A stretch of 64,000 nt of DNA from Prinia subflava (GCF_021018805.1 NC_086248.1:100551739-100615738); one strand, 5' to 3'. Shown: positions 26,901-39,750, numbered from the stretch's first letter. The notes: a model not told the origin generated them from the letters alone. Program-made: numbers and translations.

Positions 26901-28527
26901 AAATAAATCACAGAGAATCAGCTCCTGAGAGGCTGAGCAACATTCATCTGAGAAGGATGTAGAAGAAGGGCTTGGCTCTATTATTAAAAAATCTGTTTAC
27001 AAATCTTTCCTACATCACCCCACAATAGTCTTAAGAATTAAGTGACTTACAGCTATGGGTTTCTAAATTCCATTTTCACCTGTGTCTCCTCTGATGAGGA
27101 AAAATGGGGGAAAAGCAAATTCAAAATGAACACCAGTAATCTCTCTGTCAGAACCAACATTCCTGGAAACTTCCTGTAGAAATTCCACTGTTTTTCTTGG
27201 GAAGGGTGTAATGTGAAGCACCAGCCCACACCAGTAGACTGAGATCACTGAGGATCACCTGAAGATCAGTGTGCTTAAACACAGCAGTGCATACAGTCTG
27301 GGAAGGAGCTGCTGTGTCTCACCTGCCTCTCTGACTCCTGTCCCTGGACCTTCCAGGTCAAGAGTCTGGTTTTACAAATGTAATATGTACAGATAATTTT
27401 TCAAATGTAAAATGTAAGCCTGTTGCTGTGCAACAACCAGTAGAATCCAAATTTTTTATATCACTTTTATCTCACTGGCATGTGATTCAGAATCAGGAAA
27501 GGTAACATCTTATAGGCTGAAGCATACTTTTTTTCCCTAGCATTAGGGCCCTATTCTCCCACTCTTATCAACAATGAATATAATCTTTACATCACAAGAC
27601 CGTAATTCATTCTAAAGCTATTCATTGTGGCTGTGTCCTAGACACCCATTGTACAAATGCTGATATGTGTGTGAAGATTCCTGTTGTCACCTTTGGAAAC
27701 AAAGAATCAGGATAAGCTTCTAAAGAAAATGGCAGTACTGAGATACAGATCTTCACTCCATGTCTGGTCACTAATTCTGTGATTTTCTATACACTTAGTT
27801 AAAAGAAAGTACATATAATTTATATTTTATACATGCAATCTTTCTCAAGGAATCTTTTCTTCATGGAAATACCTCCTTTGACAAAAAATGTCATTTAATT
27901 TTTTTTTGTTGAAGCTAAAAAGCACAAAAGAGAAAGATGATGAACAAGAAGATCATCCTGCATCAGAAATCAAGACATAATCCAGAAACTTTGGAACTGT
28001 GATATACATCTCCAGGTGCATAGGGTAATGCCAGTGACCTCCTTTATGGCTGTACACATTCACTTAATTACAAAAAGACAGCACTTTGGGAAGAATCAAA
28101 CAAATTTCTCTGCCTTTAAGCAATGCAAAGCCTTTTCTCTAGACAAAATCAGAAAGTCAGATTTCAAGTCCTTGTGCAATGTGGCACAGTCTGAAAGGAA
28201 TCTGTGACTTGCACACCTGTGTAGCATTGTTGGGATGTAACACTTGCATAGGAAAAATACACTGTTTCACAGTTTGTAGTGGCAGCAACTGCAAATGTGA
28301 TTCCAGTGAATGCACTGTCCATTTATTTGGAAAATCAGGTTTTCCTTCAAATCATAGTGAGTCTTAAATGTAAGACAAAATTAGTCATATAACTTCACTC
28401 TTCCAGCATGGTTCATAGGGCACATATTAAATTAATGAATAATTATAGTGATGATGATCATGGCAATAAATATCAGAATTTATGAAAAGTGTTTTCTCTA
28501 TAGACATTCCCAGATGAATACTACAGG
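23930..28527. other. AT-rich intron 2 segment
   Basis: No gene, RNA gene or recognisable transposon. Short A- or T-runs only (for example 26477-26490). Open frames are short and scattered on both strands. Confidence 0.7.
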
Positions 28528-28630
28528 CAGAATCAGCAGGTTATTTAATTTGCCCTAGTTCTCTCTGTTTTCATATTCCTATTTGAATAATAAGTTCAGA
28601 ATCAGCAGGTTATTAGGTTTGCCCTAATTC
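28528..28630 (+). repeat. Local direct duplication, ~34 bp units, 69-bp period
   Basis: CAGAATCAGCAGGTTATT... at 28528-28561 recurs at 28597-28630 with three or four differences near the middle and end, and both copies end in TTTGCCCTA(G/A)TTC-like sequence. It looks like a small tandem duplication that has since diverged. Confidence 0.85.
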
Positions 28631-31600
28631 CAAACTTGAGTCAATGAGACTTCAAATTGACTCCAATGGAAAACTAAAACAGAACACATTTCTTTTCAGA
28701 TATCTAAAAGGTGCCAAATCTGCTGCTTATTAGGACATAACTAAGTAATTTTAGGTTCCTAATACACTCCATAGCATCAAAGAAATCTAAAATCTCATCA
28801 CAGAATCCTGTTCTTGAAGACAGCTGCCAGCGACCTCTGTCTTATTTCTTGACAAGCTCAAACAAGGCATAACTGAGGCCACCTCTCACTTTAACCCTCA
28901 GATTTTTCATTGAAAATGGAAGAGAACGAACTAAAAAATTATGTGGTCTTTGACTAGGAGCAAGAGTTCTTCACTCTCCTAGACATGAAATCCTAGATCC
29001 TTCTACAGAAATAAGGATTCTTTCACAGTAACAAGGACGACTTTTATACAGGTGTAACATTGAAGAATGAGAACTGTTGTGACCATGAGAAGAGTTGAAT
29101 TGTCTAAAGAGAAGTGGCTGGCAGGTGAAAAGCTACATCATTTCCAGTGCCTAGTCAGAATAAGGGCAGACAGTGGCAGGCAAAAACACAAGAAAAAACA
29201 CACTATTCTGAACACTCAGCTATGGATAGGCAGTACGAAGGTCTGCAACTTCAAAGCCAACCAACAATTATCAGTTCTGTAGACTAACGTGGTTGCACAA
29301 TAGTAAAGGGAGCTTCAGGTCTTGACTTCCCCTCCCTAATAGAAATTCTGATCTTTCCAGTATCTGATGACCAAGGTAAAGATCCTACCAAAAGCTCCTG
29401 CATGGAGTAGTTTAACTTCAGAGATTAGAAGGCAAACTGAATAAGTGTGTGAACTGGCCAGGGTCACTGAGAAAGCAATGTCCTATCAAAATCGTGTGGG
29501 TTTTCTTGCTTCATTACTTCATCAGTTACAGCAGATATTTAGTTCATTGAAGAACTCATTGATCCTACTGATTCTACTCCAAGATCCAGGAGAATAGCTG
29601 CCCATTTGCATGCATTCACTACTTACAACCACTTTATAGCCTGGCAGAAGAGCACCTGAGCTGAAAAATTGAGTTCTGCATACACAGTATAATCCAGGCT
29701 GGTGAAGTGTTTGTGATACACTCAGATACCATCACAACAGTACAGAAGGAGAAACTGCCATTCAAGAAAGTGCACATCTTCAGTAAAAGATTAAATTATG
29801 ATCCCAGCGCAGTGTAGAACTAAATAAAGGCAGGAAAGCATTATTTACCCTGACTTTGTTGGTCAATTCTATATATAACAACACAATTAAAGGTATATCT
29901 GTAACACCCTAACCAGTCATTCCCTGTAATAAGTATATTTGGTCTCTACAATTTAGTCCTCAGGTTCACAAAAATATTCAACACCTCAGAATGCCCTTCA
30001 CTACTCTGGAAAACCATGTTTTTACGAAGGTACACAAGTTTCAACTACAGCACAACAAACTGGAACAAACAGACATTTTTCCACAAACTGGTATGGTTTC
30101 ATGTTTTCTAAAAGCTTTCTTTTAGGTAAATAAAACATCATATTAAATTCACCAAGACAGAGGGGTGAAGCTTTCTCTTTTAAGTTACCAATAAAATTTA
30201 ATATGTTTATTAAAATAAGCATGAAACACTCCAAGCTGCATATGTTAATGTTAGCCTCTACATAAAGCTATTTCTATCAGGAACTCCTTTTTAATTGCCA
30301 GCCTGTTTCACCATTCCTGTCCATCAGGTCAGTAATGATGATGGGGTAAAATCCCACAAATTCATGGCTAGCATCTACTGTTAAAAGACTCCCAGGGAGT
30401 CAGCCTTCAGCTGAGACAAAAGATCAAGTACAATTGGTCCAAAATGCCTGCAAGCCTTGAAGTGCAATTACATCAAAACATAGACTATTTTAATATATAT
30501 TATTTTGAAATTCTGAATGTGATCAATCTGATACAAGGTCCTATGGTGCTAGATATAAATTCTTCTAGCATATTAGCTGTCTGTAATTCACAATATATAC
30601 TTCAATTTAACAAGGACCCAGCACCTCAGCTAGGTCCAAAGTGTAACAACAACCTCACTATTTAAAGTATTATTTACCTGGAGTACCAAGATCTAGGCTA
30701 TAAGTATTTCAGGATCATAATTTTGAAAGGATTAGTAATATTTGACAAGAAATCTCTTTAGAAGATAATATAAAACAGACTGCCAACTCCTAATTACCAG
30801 TGAAACTATTTAAATTTCTGCGATTTTACATGAGGTGGATATTGAAATCAATATTCTATAAAGCTGAATCCTGGCAAACAAAATACTAGATCAAATTTCA
30901 TTAGGAAAATGATGCCAAATCGTGCTTTAAACTGACTAAATGCGAATGTAACAGATGTAACACAGTGATGAACGACTTTTTGATTACTTGACTATCTGCC
31001 CTCAAGATCCTACTCAGACAACAGAGTCACCATTTAAAAATATTAAATACAGTGAAATAATGATTGTTAAATTATTGACATAATTTGTACATATACAGTA
31101 TCACCTCAGTACAGTCTCTGGTGCTTTTCTAGCCCTCCTTCTTAACCAACATCACCCCAGTGGCCACTGGCACAGACAAGAAATTCAGCATGCAGAAGAA
31201 ATACAGGTCATGTAGATAAAGATTCTGAAGTGTAAATCAAAGAGGCAAGTTTTGTTCACAGTATTCACTGGTCCAAAGTACATTTAGCTAGGATTCAAGA
31301 GAGATGAGAGATGGTGACTACTCTGTTAAGACTGACTATAGGCAATGAGTTCAACAACATTTCGCTCACACATTCAACTCGCAATAGATAATTAATGCCA
31401 AAAGAAGTTCAAATGTTTCATTCAAGGCATAAAGAGAACAAAATGGATTAAAATATCAAAAAATTCAAAGAGATATAAATATTGGATGGCTTTTAAAAAA
31501 AGCTAATATGCAAAAGGAAATACAACAAAGACTGATGTAGTATATTCCAAACCTAAACAAACAAATCTAAATGCTGGCTAGACTGAGACATCTGGAACTG

Positions 31601-34600
31601 AGTCCCTCAAAAATCACTTTCACAGTTCAAACTGTAGCTGGCATCAACTTCTGAATATCTGACAAAGAAAGAGTATCTCTTACAGTGAACCACTGCCTGA
31701 ACAGTCCTCATTTTTCTCACAAAGCAGAAACTCAGTGGAACAGCTGAAATACATCATGTTATAAACAGGAACAGTTTGAATTCACTGAGGAATTAATTGT
31801 CTGTATAGATGCTAATATTGACGTAAGTAGGGAAGCTATATTTTTAAAAAATAAAGGATCCTATCTGCAACTTTTTCAAGCCATTAGAGATATAGCAAAG
31901 CAGAAGGGCATGGAGTGACAAGAAGTTAGCATCAGTGAGAAACTTCCCCCAGCTCAATGCATCTCATGTATCTTACTACCTCTTTTAGAGATACCTGCTT
32001 ACTTTCTCAGACAGGATACTGTACAAGGCTATTTTTTACATAAATGAGGATGAAAGGAAAACTATAAGGAAAATGATACCTTTTTTTAATCTTAAGTCAG
32101 AAGGTCACTATTTTAGTCATTTAACAGGCAAAATAGATTTTATTGTTTTGAAATTTTAACTTAAGGAGCAAAATTACAAGAAGAATATGGAGGGTCACTG
32201 ATATGAATGTATTCTCCTTACCTTATAGGACTTTGATTTAATGCACTAAAAATCTGAATTTAAAGTTGGTCTTTTTAATAAAAACCTCTCCTTATCATAG
32301 AAACAAGCCTTACTAATTTGAGTAATTTCAGGAAATACTGGAATTTTCACTGAATAGAAAATTGAAATGTATGTCAAAAACTTATCAGAAAAATGATATG
32401 GCAATCAGAGTTTATTTCAAAGCTAGTCTTATTCCTAATAAAATTCATTATAATTTTGTGTATTTTTCCTTCTACTGAGTCACTATTATTATGTAGAATA
32501 ATATACCCTTGCCTTCTTCAGTACAAAGCAGATATTTTATTTTCCCTTTTAGAAGGCTCTTGTACTGTTTTTACCCATATGCCTATCAACCAGAGAACTG
32601 CTAGGGATCATATTTTTCTTTGCTATGGACTGCACAACCTTGACACTTAAGCAAAATTCCAGTCCTTTTCCTATGATTTATGTCAGTGCTTCCGTTGAAG
32701 AGAACTTACATCCTACTGGAACAAAAGGAATGACTGAATGGTTCTTTCCTAGCTTGCACTGTTCTCGTACTGGTGTGGTTCAGAAAACATAAATGAAGCT
32801 ACTCCTGATTTAGACAGGTATAAAACCAGTTAAGCATACCAGAAATAATTTATATTACGAGTAAAAAAAAAAAAAAAAAATCAACCAAAACCAACACCTA
32901 AACAAAAAACCCAACCCAAAACTTGGTTGGACTTCGTTCTTACAAGAAAAAAGAGAAATACTTCAAGGATCATTAATAAGTTTTTCAAAGATGAAAATCA
33001 GGGGGAAAAAAAACCAACAAATTTTCTCCTGAAAATAACTGAACTTGTATTAAAAATGGCATCTTAAGACTTGAAGCTTCAACTCTAAGTCTCTTCTTAA
33101 TTCCAAACATGCAAATCAGGGTAGAAAATCTTGAAAAGGTTTTCTTTGTTGTTGTTGATTTTAATTCCTACACTCCTCATTACATTGAGGAACTCTGTGT
33201 TTTACCAGACTGCAGATATAGACCAACAAATCCAAGACAAAAAAAAAAAAAATCAAGGAAAATAGAATTTAATGATCATTTTTCACCTTTAAAGAAAAAG
33301 TATCAACTAAGACACATGGCTACAATTTCACAATTTCAGATAAAAATGGAAAGTTGGGGGGTTTTCATATCTAAAACCTTTTTTAAACAAAAATCAAAAC
33401 AAAAGGCCCCTTCAGATAATTGTAGCCTGAGATGATCCTCTAGCAATGGCCATGTTTTTCTAAGGCTTGTGGGAAATTTACACATACAGGGAACAAAAGA
33501 TCAAAGTTCAAGAGCTTAATGTCTATGTTGGCTACAAAAAACTAAAGAGAAGAAGCCAAGGTTTCTTTCTTGGCAGATATAAAGGCTCTACTTATCCTTC
33601 TGCCTTTTCTGTTTCTTAGAATATTAAATAATTTATAATAGTTCAATATCTTTGCTGGGATATGAGTAACTTCCAATCCCTTCATCAAAATTTGACTGAT
33701 GGAGTGTCAGTTGCTATCTTTTCTCAATTAACAGGTATAAACCACAATGTAGTTCCATATGTCGCTGTCAAGGCAAATGTTGCCTCCTGTTTTATATTAA
33801 ATCAGAATCTGAATACTTTCTGCTAAAATTATAAGTCTTGCTATTATTTTATAAGGCTTCTCAGTAGTCAAGGGACATGTGAAGAGAATCTTAATCCCAC
33901 TGATGGCAACCGTGAAACCACCAGCACTTAAATGAAGCCAGCAGTTTATCTTAATTTGGGGGGGATACTAAATGTTGTCATCTTCTTACAAGTTCCATAC
34001 AATTTCCACTAAATATAGATATGTATTTCACTAATATTTGATCTAAACATAAAGATGTTCCTTAAAAATAGCCACTGAACCTATTATTATGTAAAGGATA
34101 TAATTTATCTGACTGATATTACATGCAATTATGTGAACTCTTTCACAGAAGTATTATATGTGCAAAGTAACTTCAAATAAATAAACTATGGTTTAGTGTG
34201 AAGGGGATATAAATGTATAATAGTATTAAATTACCATTATTGCTTTAACAAAGCTACACCTCATAATTTTCTTTTTCCTTATAATAGGGCCTAACTCAGA
34301 GATGCTAAGACAACTCAATATTGTACATACACCTATATATTATGTATCATATATTAAAAATTGATAGTCAAATACTAAATAAATTGAGATGGTTTACCTA
34401 ATATAAAAGATATTTCATTTCATGGTTTCTGGGAATGGGTGAAATTGAAAGTACAAATGACTAAGTTTCTGAAACTATTATTTGCTCCTAAAAAATTATT
34501 TAAAGTGTTAATAGGGTTTAAATTTTTTACGAACGGCAGATGAGAGATAAACAGCTGATAAAGTAAACAGGATGCAGAATGACTGTAGCGTTTTGAGTAT

Positions 34601-35281
34601 TGACACTAAGGATAGAAGGTGTTACATAATAAAGCACAGTCACAAATTATGTTTTCTTTCTTATAATGAGTGAAATCTGATAGAAATGCTAACGGCAAAT
34701 TATTCAGCCATAAATGTCATGCAGCCACTCAGTGAAGATTTTAACTTGGCCTTGATAATATCTTATTCATATTTACCTTTTACATTTTAAACTTAGGTCT
34801 TTGCTTTCCAATTTTGACATGATAATCAGATTTTCCCTTGATACATTTGCTCCTATTTCATTTATACACCTTCACGTCCTGCTCTAGGTACACAACATAC
34901 GTCATTTCTATGCCTTAGGAGCTGCAAGCAATGGTACATTTACTAACAAAATAATAAAAACAAGAGTCCTGCATGCATTTGCAAAGTAAACGTTCACATT
35001 CTTTCCATTTGCCAAAAACAATGGGCACTGAATATGAATCATATTTTACCCAGTGATTTATTTGTAGATGAGATTAAGGAAACTGCTGGTTTTTTCTAGG
35101 TTTCCTCTTCCTTGGTAAAACTACTCAGTCATTTTGTGGTCTTGGAGTATGTACCTCCCCCTTGCCCTTTTGTGTTCTCGCTGTCTAACTGGCATGGTGA
35201 CTTGCTAAATATGTTGCAAAGCAGTACCATTCACATTCATGTAAAAACATAATCTTCCGTTTAATCCCCTTCCTCCTCAGC
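28631..35281. other. AT-rich intron 2 segment approaching exon 2
   Basis: No gene seen. It contains an A-rich tract at 32863-32920, an A-run at about 33240-33252, and an octamer ATGCAAAT at 33109-33116. No coding or repeat-family signal was recognised. Confidence 0.7.
32863..32920 (+). repeat. A-rich low-complexity tract
   Basis: An 18-base A run followed by an A/C-rich segment (CAACCAAAACC, AACAAAAAACCC). It could be the decayed tail of a retroposed element, but nothing recognisable precedes it. Confidence 0.85.
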
Positions 35282-35865
35282 AACAATTTAAAGAATTCAC
35301 AAATAAATCACTGATTTTATTTCAATGACATAGTAGAGGCAAATAGAAAGTGGACTCTGGGTCTCCTCTACCCTACAAAACCAAACCCAGGTTGTCTTTG
35401 CACTTAATCCAGTTAAATTACTCCCAGCATTACTTTCCCTGCTCCCCAAATTAATTACCACCAGCGACTTCTGATAAGCATGCACATCCCCTCCCTCAGC
35501 TCCCACTGAGCGTGGTTCCAGCCACCCCCTGCCATCTGGGTGACACCTGGTACCCAGCACCCATTTCTCCTTTACCCAGAAGAACCCGAAATCCCACCCT
35601 TTCTCCGGAAGATACTCAGATAACATCCTCTTCCTCCTCTCACCCAGCCTCACAGAGAACAGAAGAGTGATGGCACCATGGTTGGCCACAGAGACACATG
35701 GAAGACAGGGAGGAGAAGGTGGAGAAGACGGGAGCTGGGATCATGGTGGGAAGGGAGGGGAGGGAGGAAGATCCACTCATACAGATGAAACTTCATGCAG
35801 GCCTGGCCTCCGACCCGTCCCTTCCACAGAGCGATGGGGAGGGGTGATGGGGCGAGCTGAAATGG

Positions 35866-35876
35866 CCCCTTACCTT
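35866..35876 (-). other. NRXN1: Splice donor of NRXN1 exon 2
   Basis: On the minus strand the coding exon ends GAAG and continues GTAAGGGG, close to the vertebrate donor consensus. It falls where the first coding exon of alpha-neurexin-1 ends, just after the EGF-A domain and before alternative splice site 1. The open frame runs on past it (KGPFQL...), but that read-through has no neurexin similarity and is intronic. Confidence 0.93.
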
Positions 35877-36612
35877 CACTGCAGTCCTTCCCTCGGAAAC
35901 CCGTTTGGGAGCAGTCACAGACGGCCTGGTCGTTGAGCACCGAGCAGACGCCCCCGTTGAGGCAGACGTCGTCCCTGGCGCACAGCCGGCTCTGCTCGTC
36001 ATCCAGCCGCACCTCCTGGCTCTCCACCGGCGACGTCTGCGTGTAGTTCACCCGCACGTCTGTTATCCAGCCCTTGAAGGGCTCCCGGTCCTTGACGGAG
36101 GAGAGCGTCAGCTTCAGTGTCGCCGACCGCAGCTCTGGCGGGAGCCCTCCTAGGAAGAGCCCGCTGAAGACAGTCATGTCCCGCCGTTTGGACTTCACCT
36201 CCACCCACTTGGCCTCAGCTCGGTCAATGATCAGCGTTGTGTTCTTGAAGTGGCGGCGGATGACAACAGCGTGCCAGAGGTTGTCGTTGACCGCCGTGTC
36301 CGAGAGGAGCGTGGCAGGCTCGGCACAGAAGATGGAGAAGCTGAGCTGTAGCCGCCCTCCCTGGGTGAGGATGAGCTCCAGGAAGTCACAGAAACCCTCG
36401 TCATCGAAGTAGAGCACCAGCCCGCTGGAGCTACGTGTCTTCATGTTGAAGCTCATTTCACTCTCGCAGCAGGCGTTCCACTTGGGGAAGCGGGTCCACT
36501 GGCCCTCCGCACCCGGGAACTCCAGCCCGCTGCCCAGCTCAGCCCAGCAGCCCAGCAGCAGGGCCAGCCAGAGCAGCAGGCAGCCCCCGCGCCGCACCAG
36601 CACCGCCCCCAT
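35874..36612 (-). CDS. NRXN1: Neurexin-1 alpha, first coding exon (signal peptide, LNS1, EGF-A)
   Basis: Seen: 246 complete codons plus one base, starting at the first ATG of the exon (36612-36610). That ATG has A at -3 and G at +4, a strong start context. A hydrophobic signal peptide covers about residues 10-24 ([15 protein letters not shown]). An LNS/laminin-G domain runs from about 31 to 205, beginning [20 protein letters not shown] and including [13 protein letters not shown]. An EGF-like domain follows with six cysteines at 211, 217, 223, 232, 234 and 244. N-glycosylation sequons lie at N124 and N189. The exon ends GAA-G followed by GTAAGG, so the exit phase is 1. Family knowledge: alpha-neurexins are presynaptic single-pass adhesion proteins with six LNS and three EGF domains that bind neuroligins, LRRTMs, neurexophilins and other partners. 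The sequence matches NRXN1 rather than NRXN3, whose N-terminus is very different. Remaining exons lie beyond the left edge or were not found. Confidence 0.96.
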
Positions 36613-36850
36613 CCTGCGCGGCCTGGGGCGGGCGAGCGGGGCGGCAGGGCTGGCGGGGGGCGGCACCGGGGCCCCGGCGGCAGACAGGGTAAAATCTTGC
36701 CGGGCGCCGGCCGCGCTGGAAGCTTCGGGCACGCTCACCCCCGCCCCGGGTGCGGGGGTCACTGTGGGAGACTCCCCGGGGCGGGGGGCTGCAGCTGCCC
36801 CACGGGATGGGGTTGGGCACAAGATGGTGCCAGGGGCCACCAGAAGGGAC
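36613..36850 (-). other. NRXN1: NRXN1 exon 2, 5'UTR portion
   Basis: The segment upstream of the start codon is very GC-rich and contains no ATG on the minus strand. Its upstream limit is set by a good acceptor: the minus strand reads CCTTACCCCCACTGCAG just before base 36850, with the AG at 36852-36851. The reading frame of the protein stays open through this segment, but only with GTG, not ATG, codons. An in-frame TAA lies near 36890. I infer that this is untranslated leader and that the ATG at 36612 is the start. The acceptor is a sequence-based prediction. Confidence 0.7.
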
Positions 36851-38440
36851 CTGCAGTGGGGGTAAGGCGCCGTTGGATCTCTTTACTGGCTGGCCACACT
36901 CCGCAAAAGGTGTCCAGGGGTGGGTGAGTCAGCAGAAATTTTCCCCAAAGCCAACATTACCAAACCGGGAAAAAACCCAAGATCAGTGGCAAAACTCTCC
37001 TCCAAGTGGATCCACCAGCTCGGCAAGGCTGTAGCAATATCCTGGTACATGTGCGCCTCTTTTTACATCCTCTCCACCATCTGTATTTTCCCAGGAAGCC
37101 AATTATGGATCCCAACGCTGCCTCCCTAGGATGGATCGTCTTGTCATATCACAGCCTGTCTGCCATGGTGCTACAGCAATGTCAGCAGACGACAGGACTC
37201 ATCGCTCGTGGTTGCTTGAGCTGCCTCAATCCCAACGGGGTTGAAACCCAGAGGCTGTCAAACAGCTGAGTGGCCACTTGACATGCAAAGCCTGGCAGCT
37301 CCTCTCCTCTTTGCTTGAAAAAGGCCAAGGCTAAGATCCAGGGGGGTGATTTTCCTCTACTGTTTTTTTTTTCTAATCTGCAAGGAATTGAAACAGAATA
37401 ATAAGAAATGACATCTAATAACATGTTGAATTACAAAGTTGATCAACAGCGAACGTTTGTGATTATTTTTTCATTTTGACTGGTGTTGGACATTAGGAAA
37501 ATGCTGCTGTAAATTTGGAGTTACTGAGAAATTGTAATAGGCTGCAGTGCTAAACACAAATCTTAACATATATGTTTATACTAGATTGCATTTTTATGGC
37601 ACAATCTAAAGGTAAACTACTTACCTTTCCAAAACTTTCAAATATTTCAGTGGAACATTTTATTATTACAAGAGCAATGTTAAGCAGAAGAGATGGTGCT
37701 TATTCTGCAATTTATTTTAATTTATCTGTGAAAATATTGCCTGTAAAGCTACAGGGTCCTAGCCATACAGACAATGCTACCAAGCCCATTTCTGGTGGTT
37801 TCTAATGCAGGTCAAAAAAATAAAGTGGCCTGAGCTTCCAGCAGGAACTGATGAGTTTCACCATGCATAGCACAACTACTGGTTTATTTTTCCTGGGGTG
37901 AGAAAAATTGCAATAGTTTCTTAGAAGGCTTTTTGAAAATTTCAAACCACTTTTTTTTTTCTCTCTTCCACCTGGTTTCTTCTGGGGCTGATATTTTCTG
38001 CTGTGGCAGGGAAAATCCAATTCAAGCCAGCTCTGATGTTGACATTATTCACAATGCAGATCAGCTAATCCCAGGTGCTAGTCCTCTGAAATGGGTTGCA
38101 GTATTTTATGTCTATTTACTCAGCTGCCCTTATTTAAGAGAACAAGGAGAGAATAACTCCTCCGTTTTCAAAATTATATATATTCCACAGTTCACCCTTA
38201 TCCTCTGAAGAGGTCTCTACATCTAAAACGTTTCAGCAGAGAGGCTGTTTTTCTCCCCGAGCTGCTGTATCTTTTCTGAAAGCTGTGTATTAGCAGACCT
38301 CTCCTGATGGAGGAGAGGATCTCCAACACCTCCTTCACTCACTGCTTCCCCTTCCCCTCCCTTACATTTCTTTGCCAGCAGCATTTGGGCAGACACAATA
38401 GCATGGCCAGAGCTGCTGCCAAGCTCTCTTCTGGGCTGGG

Positions 38441-38442
<2 letters not shown>

Positions 38443-38482
<40 letters not shown>

Positions 38483-38491
38483 GCATGCGTG
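38443..38491 (+). repeat. (GT)17 microsatellite with imperfect tail
   Basis: Seventeen GT units at 38443-38476, then interrupted GCGTGTGCATGCGTG. It lies about 170 bp left of the intron 1 CpG island. Alternating purine-pyrimidine sequence of this kind can form Z-DNA. Confidence 0.95.
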
Positions 38492-38954
38492 AGTGGGGAG
38501 AGGGGGCAGAGATGACCCTGTCAGGGAGAAACGTTTTAAAAACAGGCACACACCTCAGCTGTCTGCACCTGACACGTTCAGAGCTGCTAAGTCACCTCCT
38601 ACTCTCTCTATATTTAATTTCATTCCTCTAAATGTTAACACGATTGTTTTTATTATTTGCCACACGTGAGGTGGGCAAGAGCAGCAAAAGGGAGGAGAGG
38701 AGAACCCCCAAACTTCGCGGGCAGAGGCCAGGCAGCAGGCAGACTCCAGGTTTCCTCCACGCCCTCCCTGCCCCCCGGCAGGAGCCACCTCTGGCAACGC
38801 CGCTAACAGCCGAGGGATTTTCCGGCAGCTCCCAGGAGGGCCCGTGGCGGGAGCCCGCACAACCCCGCTCCCCGAAGGGCCTTCCCCGGCTGGCCGGCGG
38901 CCGCGGGCTGGGGCGCCGCTGGCTTGCGGCACCGCGCCGAGCGGCCGCTCCTGC

Positions 38955-38975
38955 TTCAGCACCCGGAACAGCTCC
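38955..38975 (+). promoter_or_regulatory. RE1/NRSE element (REST/NRSF binding site), near-consensus
   Basis: Left half TTCAGCACC is a perfect match to the 21-bp RE1 consensus. A two-base spacer (CG) follows, then right half GAACAGCTCC against consensus GGACAGCGCC. That is 17 of 19 informative positions with correct half-site spacing. REST is a zinc-finger repressor that silences neuronal genes in non-neuronal cells. The site lies in the intron 1 CpG island of a neuron-specific gene, about 2.2 kb downstream of the predicted exon 1. Binding is inferred. Confidence 0.75.
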
Positions 38976-39338
38976 GCCCCGCGCGGCCCGACGGGGCGGC
39001 GGCGCCCGCTGCCCGCGCCCGCCCGAGCGGGAGCGGCCCCGCCGCTGCCCTGCGCCGCAGGGGCTGCGCTCCGCGGGAGCCCGCGGGGCGCGCCCAGGGC
39101 GGGAGGGGACGTGCGGACGGCCCGGGGGAGGGGGGGCGGAGGGGAAGGAGGTGGGGATGGAGCGGGTTTGGGGTGCGTGGGGGTGCGGGGAGCCGGGTGC
39201 AGGCTGGCGGTGAGACACGGCGTCCGTGCCCGGGGACAATGACACGGCGGGAGGGGGCTGCGTGTGAGGGTGGCCTGGGGTGACGAGTGGGGAAGGGGGA
39301 GGTTTGTGGAGATGGGGAGCGTGGGGAAGGGACGCGGG

Positions 39339-39361
39339 GTGTGCGTGTGTGTGTGTGTGTT
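39339..39361 (+). repeat. (GT)n microsatellite inside the CpG island
   Basis: GTGTGC followed by eight GT units, within G-rich sequence of the intron 1 island. Confidence 0.9.
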
Positions 39362-39750
39362 CACGGGGGTTACCGGGCAGCTGCTGGAGGCTGGGCTGGC
39401 CCTCGGAGGAAGGGGCGGTGGGGAGGGAATGCGGGAGGCGCGGCGGGGAGGGGAGCGCAAGGTGCGCGGGGCGGGCGCGGCGGCTGCGGGAGGAGCGGGG
39501 CCATGGAAGGGAAGGGGTTTGCGCCTCTGTGCGCGGGGCGCAGGGGCGGGAGGGTGCCAGCAGCCCGTGGTGTCTACCAGGGGTGGGGAGGAGGGTGACA
39601 AGGACGCCGTGCGAGTGTGTGTGTGCGCGGCCGCCGTGCGTGCCAGAGCGATCCCTACAGGTGTCCGCGGAGAGCCGCCGCGTGGGGATCCCACCTCGCG
39701 AGCATCCCTGCCCGCTGCCCGCCGCTGGCTGCAGCGCCCGCCTGCCCCCT

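Larger units (their letters stand above)
1..35873 (-). other. NRXN1: NRXN1 intron 2 (partial, continues beyond left edge)
   Basis: Everything to the left of the exon 2 donor is intronic on the minus strand. It is AT-rich and full of short stop-bounded open frames. I looked for the small splice-site-1 exons that follow exon 2 in alpha-neurexin-1 (encoding EDNNVEG- and LAHLMMGDQ-like residues) and did not find them, so the next exon is probably outside the window. Individual elements are listed separately. Confidence 0.85.

Noticed and set aside
1..35873. NRXN1 splice-site-1 exons 3-5
   Set aside because: I scanned the minus strand for the expected short peptides (EDNNVEG, LAHLMMGDQ) and found no matching segment. 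They may lie outside the window, and tiny exons could still be missed by eye.
35650..36840. 396-codon minus-strand open frame taken as one protein
   Set aside because: It starts at GTG, not ATG, and runs through the exon 2 donor into the intron. Only 36612-35874 is neurexin sequence.
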